A DNA stretch of 6,065 nucleotides from Clostridiales bacterium (GTDB lineage Bacteria > Bacillota > Clostridia > Oscillospirales > Butyricicoccaceae). Where the stretch lies: positions 1-6,065 of the forward strand of contig DYCA01000060.1 in the NCBI GenBank assembly GCA_019418305.1, given 5' to 3'. Below, piece by piece: positions 1 through 6,065 of the stretch. The translations under genes were made by a program, and so were the position numbers. Under the pieces are notes generated by a model that was not told the origin of the DNA, did no database searches, and saw nothing but the letters and a program-made list of their open reading frames with translations. Numbering within the stretch: position 1 is the stretch's first letter; each line of letters opens with the position of its first letter.

Positions 1-1481
<1,481 letters not shown>

Positions 1482-1482
1482 T

Positions 1483-1884
1483 ATGGCTACCTTTCATCTC
1501 AAGGTGCTGACGGTTGACCGTTGCTTTTATGACGATGAGGTCGATCAAATCGTCATTCGCACCACACAGGGCGACGTTGGCATTTTACCGCATCATGTGC
1601 CGTACACCGCGGCGCTCGGCATCGGCGGCCTGACCATTTTTCAGAATGGGCAGTCCCGCGTTGCAGCGATTGCGGGCGGCTTTGTGGATGTGTCGCGCGA
1701 GCAGACGGTGGTGCTTGCCCGTACCTGCGAATGGGCGGACGAAATCGACATCAACCGCGCTCGTGAGGCCGCTGAGCGTGCCCGTGCCATCCTTCAGAAG
1801 AAGGAAAGCGACCATGAGCATGATATTGCGCAGGTCAAGCTGAAAAAGGCAATCAACCGCATGCGGATTGCGGGAGACAAATGA
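1483..1884 (+). CDS. atpC: ATP synthase F1 subunit epsilon
   Basis: This is the epsilon subunit of the F1 rotor stalk, which links gamma to the c-ring and can inhibit ATP hydrolysis. The 133-residue product has the two expected parts: a beta-sandwich (about 1-85, with GDVGILPHHVPYTAALGIG at 30-48 and GGFVDV at 65-70) and a C-terminal helical hairpin (about 86-133) rich in Ala, Arg, Lys and Glu. I88-D89-x-x-R92-A93 fits the I/L-D-x-x-R-A motif known to bind ATP in some epsilon subunits, so ATP-dependent control of the inhibitory arm is plausible but inferred. The start at 1483 was chosen because a purine-rich AGAAGGGGG (1467-1475) lies seven bases upstream and MATFHLKVLT is the normal N-terminus. 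The same frame is open further upstream, but that part overlaps atpD in another frame. It is the last gene of the atp operon. Confidence 0.97.
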   Translation: MATFHLKVLTVDRCFYDDEVDQIVIRTTQGDVGILPHHVPYTAALGIGGLTIFQNGQSRVAAIAGGFVDVSREQTVVLARTCEWADEIDINRAREAAERARAILQKKESDHEHDIAQVKLKKAINRMRIAGDK

Positions 1885-1887
1885 AGG

Positions 1888-1923
1888 AAAAACCGTCCGT
1901 TGTTGAAACGGACGGTTTTTTTT
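1888..1923 (+). terminator. Intrinsic terminator of the atp operon
   Basis: CCGTCCGT (1893-1900) and ACGGACGG (1908-1915) form a perfect eight-pair GC-rich stem around a seven-base loop. Flanking A's (1888-1892) can extend the stem into the T run. Eight T's follow (1916-1923). It starts three bases after the atpC stop, exactly where the operon should end. The A-tract on the 5' side means it could also work on the opposite strand, although no convergent gene is seen. Confidence 0.95.
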
Positions 1924-1931
1924 GCTATACT
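1903..1931 (+). promoter_or_regulatory. Sigma-A-type promoter for the DUF1275 gene, inside the atp terminator
   Basis: TTGAAA (1903-1908, one mismatch to TTGACA) and TATACT (1926-1931, one mismatch to TATAAT) are separated by exactly 17 bases. TG at 1923-1924 adds an extended -10 (TGcTATACT). The predicted start is near 1938, leaving a leader of about 27 bases that carries AAGGAGA (1946-1952). The -35 box occupies the terminator loop and first base of its 3' arm. This is a sequence call, not a mapped start. Confidence 0.8.
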
Positions 1932-1964
1932 GGGGGAAGAAAATGAAGGAGATGGAAAGCAAAG

Positions 1965-2654
1965 ATGCAACAGGAAAAGGGTCAGATGTCCGAATCGCTG
2001 CTGTTGGGCGGGCTGCTCGCAATGGCGGGCGGATTTTTTGACGCATATACATATCTCAGCCGCGGCGGCGTTTTTGCCAACGCGCAGACCGGCAATATTG
2101 TGCTGTTCGGTTTAAAGCTGGCAGAGGGGGAGTGGCAGCGTGCGCTGACGTATTTGCTGCCGATTCTGGCATTTGCCTTGGGCGTGGTCGCGGCCGAACT
2201 GGTCAAGCGGCGCGGCAAGCGCAAAGATAAATCGGATGCGATGCTGCATTGGCGGCAGGTCATTGTCATGGCGGAGATTATTCTGCTGGCGGTTGTGGCC
2301 TTTTTGCCGCAGCAGATGAATATGGTAGTCAATACCGTAATTTCCTTCGTCTGTGCCATGCAGGTGGAAACCTTCCGAAAGGTGCGCGGCAGTGCGTTTG
2401 CCACCACTATGTGTACCGGTAACCTGCGTTCGGGCACCGAGCAGCTGATGATTTGGCACCACACGGGAGAAGCGAACGCGGCGCGCAAAGCACGGCACTA
2501 TTATTCGATCATTCTGCTTTTTATTTTAGGCGCGGCACTGGGGGCGCGTTTGACCGATATGCTGGGAGAACGGGCGCTGCTGCTGACCTGCGCACCGCTG
2601 CTGGCTGTATTTGTTTTGATGTTCCGCGAAGAAGAAGCCCATATCTACGGATGA
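1965..2654 (+). CDS. YoaK/DUF1275 family integral membrane protein
   Basis: The 229-residue product matches the YoaK (DUF1275) family of small bacterial membrane proteins, whose biochemical role is not established. Two family hallmarks are visible: GGFFDAYTYL followed by GVFANAQTGNIVL (22-47), and GSAFATTMCTGNL (142-154). Hydrophobic segments fall at about 11-30, 61-80, 98-116, 118-134, 179-198 and 203-221, so about six membrane helices are expected. A basic cytoplasmic-type loop (KRRGKRKDK, 81-89) lies between the second and third. No catalytic motif was seen. The ATG at 1965 was chosen because AAGGAGA (1946-1952) precedes it, though the 12-base gap is long; an in-frame ATG at 1986 (MSESLLLGG) is a credible alternative. 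The gene appears monocistronic, with its own promoter and terminator on either side. A transport role is sometimes suggested for the family but nothing here supports a substrate. Confidence 0.9.
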   Translation: MQQEKGQMSESLLLGGLLAMAGGFFDAYTYLSRGGVFANAQTGNIVLFGLKLAEGEWQRALTYLLPILAFALGVVAAELVKRRGKRKDKSDAMLHWRQVIVMAEIILLAVVAFLPQQMNMVVNTVISFVCAMQVETFRKVRGSAFATTMCTGNLRSGTEQLMIWHHTGEANAARKARHYYSIILLFILGAALGARLTDMLGERALLLTCAPLLAVFVLMFREEEAHIYG

Positions 2655-2656
2655 CG

Positions 2657-2685
2657 AAAAAGCGCGCCCATCAGGCGCGCTTTTT
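2657..2685 (+). terminator. Intrinsic terminator after the DUF1275 gene
   Basis: GCGCGCC (2662-2668) and GGCGCGC (2674-2680) form a seven-pair all-GC stem with a five-base loop (CATCA). It is flanked by AAAAA (2657-2661) and TTTTT (2681-2685). It begins two bases after the stop codon at 2652-2654 and isolates this gene from feoAB. Confidence 0.93.
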
Positions 2686-2721
2686 GTATCATTTGGACGG
2701 TGAGACGGCGTATCCGTTCCG

Positions 2722-2750
2722 TTGACATTTGCTAACTGCCACTTTATAAT
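2722..2750 (+). promoter_or_regulatory. Full-consensus sigma-A promoter of feoAB
   Basis: TTGACA (2722-2727) and TATAAT (2745-2750) match consensus at all twelve positions with the ideal 17-base spacer. Transcription should start near 2757, about 37 bases before the feoA ATG. No convincing Fur-type (GATAATGATAATCATTATC-like) or DtxR-type palindrome was found over or beside it by eye. Confidence 0.88.
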
Positions 2751-2763
2751 AAAAATGTATTTG

Positions 2764-2779
2764 GCCTTTGGATAAAGGC
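2764..2779 (+). other. Small hairpin in the feoA leader
   Basis: GCCTTT (2764-2769) and AAAGGC (2774-2779) form a perfect six-pair inverted repeat around a GGAT loop. It lies between the predicted transcription start and the GGGGGAA ribosome binding site (2783-2789). It has no T run, so it is not a terminator. It may stabilise the message, act as a protein site, or be chance. Confidence 0.4.
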
Positions 2780-2793
2780 ATCGGGGGAACATT

Positions 2794-3024
2794 ATGAAAA
2801 CTCTTAATAATTTAAAGCCGGGACAGAGCGGTGTGGTCGAATCCATCACGGCTGAGGGCGCGCTGAAACGGCATTTTCTGGATATGGGCATCACCAAGGG
2901 TGTGGAGGTGACGATGGAACGCATTGCGCCGTTTGGCGACCCGGTCGCGGTACGGCTGCGCGGGTACAGCCTTTCGCTGCGACGCGCGGAAGCGAAAAAA
3001 ATTGTGCTGGAGGAACAGGCATGA
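2794..3024 (+). CDS. feoA: FeoA family ferrous iron transport protein
   Basis: FeoA is a small cytosolic SH3-like protein that works with the FeoB Fe(II) transporter, probably by modulating it, though its exact action is unsettled. The 76-residue product has the family length and its signature features: LKPGQSGVVESI (7-18), the central helix and turn HFLDMGITKGVEV (27-39), and the strand RLRGYSLSLRRAEAKKI (54-70). The start is supported by GGGGGAA (2783-2789), four bases before the ATG. It is the first gene of an operon and overlaps feoB by four bases (ATGA), so the two are very likely translationally coupled. The purine-rich ribosome binding site for feoB (GGAGG, 3009-3013) lies inside the feoA end. 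Confidence 0.95.
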   Translation: MKTLNNLKPGQSGVVESITAEGALKRHFLDMGITKGVEVTMERIAPFGDPVAVRLRGYSLSLRRAEAKKIVLEEQA

Positions 3025-5045
3025 GCAGCAAAAAAACCATTGCCATCATCGGCAATCCGAACAGCGGTAAAACCACGCTGTTCAACCGGCTCACCGGCTC
3101 CAATCAGCATGTCGGCAACTGGCCGGGCGTGACGGTCGACCGTAAGACCGGGCATATCTGCCACGACGGCGTGGGCATTGATATTGTGGACTTGCCCGGG
3201 ATTTACTCACTCTCGCCCTATACGCAGGAGGAAATTATCGCGCGCGAGTTTGTCCTGTCGGACGAGCTGGACGGCATTTTAAATATTGTAGATGCGGCGA
3301 ATATTGAGCGAAATCTGTATTTGACCTTGCAGCTTATTGCGCTGGGCCTGCCGATGGTAGTAGCGCTTGGCTTTATGGATGATGTGCGCGCGCAGGGAAT
3401 TGAAATTGACTGTGATAAGCTTTCGGAAATGCTGGGGGTTCCGGTGGTACCGATTTCGGCCAAAAAGGGCGAGAACATGCACAATCTGCTGGACGGACTG
3501 GCGCATAACATGCGCGCGCCGGATAAGCAGCCGCCGTATCTACATGGCGTTGGTGCTGCTATTCGACATGCGGCAGAGAAGCTGCGGCCGCTGCCGCTGC
3601 GGCAGTGCAGTTTGCCGTTTTACGCGGCAAAACTGCTGGAGGGCGATTCCGCTATGTGGGCGCAGATGGATCGGCTGGACATACCGGAGAAAATCCGGGA
3701 GGAAATCAACTCCATTGCGGCCGGTATGCAGAGCCATGCCAATCTGACGGACAAGGAAATGGTGCTGGCGGATGCGCTGTATGACTATATCGAGGAAGTC
3801 GTGCGCGCAGCCTATCAGCGACCCAAGGTACATAAAGCGACGCTCACCGAGCGTATCGACAAGATTGTTTTGCATCGCGTATGGGCACTGCCGATTTTTG
3901 CGTTTTTCATGTTCCTGATGTTCTGGTGTACGTTTGGGCCGATTGGTTCTCTGCTGGGCAACGGGATGGAATACTTAATTCAAGGCATCATTTCGCCTGC
4001 CATTCACAATGGTTTGACGGCGGCACATACACAGGACTGGTTGATTGGGCTGATTTGCGACGGTGCCATCGGCGGCGTGGGCGGCGTTTTAAGCTTTCTG
4101 CCGCAAATTGTGATTCTGTTCTTTTTCCTGTCCGTGTTGGAGGACACCGGATATCTTGCACGCGTGGCGTTTATCATGGACACGCTGCTGCGCCGTATCG
4201 GCCTGTCGGGTAAATCCTTTGTGCCGATGCTGATGGGCTTCGGCTGCACCACACCTGCGGTCATGGCAGCGCGCACGATGGAAAACGATGCCGACCGCCG
4301 CATGACCATTATGCTGACGCCCTTCATGTCCTGTGGCGCGAAGCTGCCGGTGTATGCGTTGGTGGCGGGCGCGCTGTTCGGCGCACATCAGGGTCTGGTG
4401 GTTATCAGCCTGTATGTGCTGGGTATCCTGATGGGCATTCTGGCGGGCTTTATCCTGAAAAAGACCATTTTCAAGGAAGTGTCATCAGGCTTTGTACTCG
4501 AACTGCCAACCTATCGTCTGCCGTCCTTCAAGGGTACGGTACTCAATATGTGGCAGAAGGCAAAGGACTTTATCACGCGCGCCGGTACGCTGATTTTCCT
4601 GATGAGCGTGGTGATCTGGCTGCTGCAAAACTTCACGCCTTCGCTTGCTGTGGCGCAGAACGCCGGAGAGAGCATTCTCGGTGTGATTGGTACGTTTATC
4701 GCGCCGATTTTCCAGCCGCTCGGCTTTGGACAGTGGCAGGAATCGGTTTCGCTGCTGACCGGACTGGTTGCGAAGGAAGCGGTGGTATCCACGATGAGCG
4801 TGCTGTATGGCGCGGGCGGGGACAGTGCGATGCTGTCCGGCCTGCTTGGTACCGTGTTTACTCCTCTGTCCGGGTATTCGTTTTTGGTGTTTACACTGCT
4901 GTATATGCCCTGTATGTCCGCCTTTGCCACCATCAAGCGGGAAATGGGCGGCTGGCGTTGGGCATTTGGCGCAGCGGCGTTCCAGACAGTACTCGCTTAT
5001 CTTGCGGCGCTGGTGATTTATCAAGTAGGCAGCCTCTTCCTGTAA
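3021..5045 (+). CDS. feoB: Ferrous iron transporter FeoB
   Basis: FeoB is an inner-membrane Fe(II) importer with an N-terminal GTPase-like domain. The 674-residue product has the normal length for Clostridia. The G domain shows G1 GNPNSGKTT (11-19, with the Asn at 14 associated with K+ activation), G2 Thr38 in PGVTVD, G3 DLPG (57-60) and G5 SAK (146-148). G4 is aberrant: 117-120 reads GFMD where the family normally has NxxD. A helical spacer (about 165-270) leads to the membrane part, with hydrophobic segments at about 285-307, 345-372, 428-452, 457-479, 519-536, 550-568, 614-634 and 648-670. Family landmarks there are GFGCTTPAVMAART (406-419), PFMSCGAKLPVYAL (434-447), GLVAKEAVVSTMS (581-593) and YMPCMSAFATIKRE (628-641), which keep the conserved cysteines C409, C438 and C631. 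GGAGG lies seven bases before the ATG. No feoC-like gene follows. Confidence 0.97.
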   Translation: MSSKKTIAIIGNPNSGKTTLFNRLTGSNQHVGNWPGVTVDRKTGHICHDGVGIDIVDLPGIYSLSPYTQEEIIAREFVLSDELDGILNIVDAANIERNLYLTLQLIALGLPMVVALGFMDDVRAQGIEIDCDKLSEMLGVPVVPISAKKGENMHNLLDGLAHNMRAPDKQPPYLHGVGAAIRHAAEKLRPLPLRQCSLPFYAAKLLEGDSAMWAQMDRLDIPEKIREEINSIAAGMQSHANLTDKEMVLADALYDYIEEVVRAAYQRPKVHKATLTERIDKIVLHRVWALPIFAFFMFLMFWCTFGPIGSLLGNGMEYLIQGIISPAIHNGLTAAHTQDWLIGLICDGAIGGVGGVLSFLPQIVILFFFLSVLEDTGYLARVAFIMDTLLRRIGLSGKSFVPMLMGFGCTTPAVMAARTMENDADRRMTIMLTPFMSCGAKLPVYALVAGALFGAHQGLVVISLYVLGILMGILAGFILKKTIFKEVSSGFVLELPTYRLPSFKGTVLNMWQKAKDFITRAGTLIFLMSVVIWLLQNFTPSLAVAQNAGESILGVIGTFIAPIFQPLGFGQWQESVSLLTGLVAKEAVVSTMSVLYGAGGDSAMLSGLLGTVFTPLSGYSFLVFTLLYMPCMSAFATIKREMGGWRWAFGAAAFQTVLAYLAALVIYQVGSLFL

Positions 5046-5081
5046 AGGGATTGGAGCCTTTGGAAAGGAAATCGGATAGCC

Positions 5082-5888
5082 ATGTCGATTAAACTGATTG
5101 CCGCCGATATGGACGGCACCCTTTTAGACAGTCAAAAACGATTGCCGGAAGGACTGTTTTCTCTGATTCACACGCTGCGGGAGCGGGGGGTGCGCTTTGC
5201 ACCGGCATCCGGGCGGCAGTATTATACGCTTTATGAGCAGTTCGGTGAGATTGCTGATGAGCTGGTTTACATCTGCGAAAACGGATCGGTGGTTTGTGAC
5301 GGCGCACGCATGATTTCTTTTGAGGCCATGCCGACCGATGAGGTGTGCCGTTCAATCGAGCTGGTGCGCGCGTTGCCGGGCGTGGAGGCCATTGTATCCG
5401 CACGCCACGGCGGATTTTATGAAACCGCAGACGATCCCGCATTTCTGGCAAATGCGGCACAATATAGCGTGCGGCGCACACAGGTGCCCGATTTGCTGGA
5501 ATTCTGCCGACACGAGCCGGTCTGCAAGGTGGCGGTGTATTGCAAGGGGCGCGCGGAAGAGGTATTGATTCCGGCGTTTCATGCATTTGCCGAGACGTCG
5601 CAGCTGGTGGTTTCGGGCGCAGACTGGATGGATCTGACGCGGCCCGGCATGAACAAGGGAATGGCGATTGGCGCGCTGTGCAAGAGCTTGCACATCACGC
5701 CCGATGAATGCATGGCGTTTGGAGATTATATGAACGATTTGGAGCTGCTGCAGGCGGTAGGGGAGTCCTATGCCATGGCAAACGGTCATGAAGCACTCAA
5801 GGCTGCTGCCAAGCATATTTGTCCCTCCAATGATGAGGATGGTGTGTGTCGCACCATCCGTCAGGTATTTGGTATTGACAAGGCGTAA
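5082..5888 (+). CDS. Cof-type HAD-IIB family phosphatase
   Basis: The 268-residue product is a haloacid dehalogenase superfamily hydrolase of the Cof/IIB type, a soluble Mg2+-dependent phosphatase group acting on sugar phosphates, nucleotides or cofactors such as FMN and PLP. All four catalytic motifs are present: motif I DMDGTLLD (nucleophile D9, acid/base D11), motif II PASGR (S43), motif III K192 in MNKGMAIG, and motif IV FGDYMNDLELL (D215, N218, D219). The central part (about 80-185) is the C2-type cap that sets substrate choice, so the substrate cannot be read from sequence. AAAGGAA (5064-5070) precedes the ATG by 11 bases. The gene begins 36 bases after feoB with no terminator or obvious promoter between, so co-transcription with feoAB is likely, but a role in iron uptake does not follow from that. 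Its last codons double as the -35 box of the next promoter. Confidence 0.94.
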   Translation: MSIKLIAADMDGTLLDSQKRLPEGLFSLIHTLRERGVRFAPASGRQYYTLYEQFGEIADELVYICENGSVVCDGARMISFEAMPTDEVCRSIELVRALPGVEAIVSARHGGFYETADDPAFLANAAQYSVRRTQVPDLLEFCRHEPVCKVAVYCKGRAEEVLIPAFHAFAETSQLVVSGADWMDLTRPGMNKGMAIGALCKSLHITPDECMAFGDYMNDLELLQAVGESYAMANGHEALKAAAKHICPSNDEDGVCRTIRQVFGIDKA

Positions 5889-5902
5889 AACCATGATACA
5901 AT
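5875..5902 (+). promoter_or_regulatory. Promoter of the THF-riboswitch leader
   Basis: TTGACA (5875-5880, perfect consensus) is followed after 16 bases by TACAAT (5897-5902, one mismatch), with TG at 5894-5895 making an extended -10 (TGaTACAAT). The -35 lies within the Ile-Asp-Lys codons at the end of the HAD gene. The predicted start, near 5909, falls just before the first paired strand of the riboswitch at 5916, which supports the call. Confidence 0.85.
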
Positions 5903-5915
5903 AGAAAACGGAAAA

Positions 5916-6019
5916 AGCAGAGTAGGCTGCAATGCGTTAAGTGCCGCTGAGACGGGGAGTTGTTCAGCGGACGAAAGGGACGAAAATCCCCTGCGGTGTT
6001 GCAGTTGCATCCCGCTGCT
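5916..6019 (+). promoter_or_regulatory. Tetrahydrofolate (THF) riboswitch aptamer
   Basis: The leader matches the THF (folT-type) riboswitch in both conserved bases and fold. P1 pairs AGCAG (5916-5920) with CTGCT (6015-6019), followed by the conserved AGTAG (5921-5925 region). P2 pairs CTGCAAT (5927-5933) with GTTGCAG (5998-6004). The junction GCGTTAAGTG (5934-5943) is the class signature. P3 pairs CCGCTGA (5944-5950) with TCAGCGG (5964-5970) around a 13-base loop with GGGGAG. ACGAA (5971-5975) follows, then P4 GGGA/TCCC (5977-5980/5987-5990), GCGGTG (5993-5998) and the TTGCATCCCG segment (6005-6014). L3 GGGA (5955-5958) can pair with TCCC (6010-6013), the class's pseudoknot. The class binds reduced folates and controls folate uptake or synthesis genes; the target here is outside the window. 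Identification is from memory of the known consensus, not a covariance search. Confidence 0.92.
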
Positions 6020-6058
6020 GCAACTGTTTAGGCATTTCCTAAATCGCTGTGGCAACAG
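6002..6058 (+). promoter_or_regulatory. Likely expression platform of the THF riboswitch (rival hairpin plus two small stems)
   Basis: CAGTTGCA (6002-6009) and TGCAACTG (6019-6026) form a perfect eight-pair stem with a nine-base loop. It consumes the 3' strand of P2, the P2-P1 linker that makes the pseudoknot, and the 3' strand of P1, so it cannot coexist with the ligand-bound aptamer. TTTAGG/CCTAAA (6027-6032/6038-6043) and CTGT/ACAG (6047-6050/6055-6058) make two further small stems. No T run is present up to 6065, so whether control is by termination or by masking a ribosome binding site cannot be decided here. The ATG at 6059 lacks a nearby ribosome binding site and is not called as a start. 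Confidence 0.6.
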
Positions 6059-6065
6059 ATGAATT

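Noticed and set aside
1585..2052. Minus-strand open frame spanning the end of atpC and the start of the DUF1275 gene
   Set aside because: It runs through a strong terminator and promoter on the other strand, has a low-quality composition, and no ribosome binding site or family motif was seen.
2695..2720. Imperfect inverted repeat GGACGG and CCGTTCC upstream of the feoAB promoter
   Set aside because: It needs a bulge, has a short stem and lies upstream of the -35 box; I could not tell it from chance in this GC-rich sequence.
2526..3164. Minus-strand open frame of 212 codons across the feoA region
   Set aside because: It crosses the DUF1275 terminator and the feoAB promoter and is explained as a shadow of three real + strand genes.
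6059..6065. ATG at 6059 as the start of the riboswitch-controlled gene
   Set aside because: No ribosome binding site precedes it at a workable distance and only two codons remain in the window, so a start call is not supportable.
5889..6065. T-box or lysine riboswitch as the identity of the leader
   Set aside because: The T-box bulge sequence (TGGNACC) is absent and the lysine aptamer's five-way layout does not fit; the order GCGTTAAGTG, ACGAA, GCGGTG, GCATCC fits the THF class instead.

Overview
The window looks like a chromosomal segment of a moderately GC-rich Gram-positive anaerobe, most likely a Clostridia-class Firmicute. The evidence is the atpG-atpD-atpC end of an F1Fo ATP synthase operon, sigma-A-type promoters, strong purine-rich ribosome binding sites, a YoaK/DUF1275 protein, a clostridial-style feoA-feoB pair, and a tetrahydrofolate (THF) riboswitch, a class found mainly in Firmicutes. 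The genus cannot be fixed from the sequence; Oscillospirales/Ruminococcaceae-like is a guess. Every recognised gene is on the + strand. No insertion sequence, phage gene, CRISPR array, tRNA or rRNA was seen.

Layout: 1-57 is the 3' end of atpG (F1 gamma). 84-1481 is atpD (F1 beta) and 1483-1884 is atpC (F1 epsilon); together they close the ATP synthase operon. A strong intrinsic terminator (1888-1923) follows, and a near-consensus promoter (1903-1931) is superimposed on it. That promoter should drive a monocistronic DUF1275 membrane protein (1965-2654), which has its own terminator (2657-2685). A promoter that matches consensus at every position (2722-2750) precedes feoA (2794-3024) and feoB (3021-5045), which overlap by four bases and form a ferrous-iron uptake operon. 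A Cof-type HAD phosphatase (5082-5888) follows 36 bases later with no terminator between. Its last codons hold the -35 box of a further promoter (5875-5902). This promoter starts an RNA leader with a well-formed THF riboswitch aptamer (about 5916-6019) and an overlapping rival hairpin (6002-6026). The gene it controls lies beyond the right edge and is predicted to be a folate transport or biosynthesis gene.

Functionally the window joins four ordinary housekeeping or physiology units: energy coupling, an uncharacterised membrane protein, Fe(II) import with a HAD phosphatase, and a folate-sensing leader. No new multi-gene system is evident. The points most worth a second look are the THF riboswitch and its switching hairpin, the promoter nested in the atp terminator, and a FeoB G domain whose G4 motif has Gly in place of the usual guanine-reading Asn.
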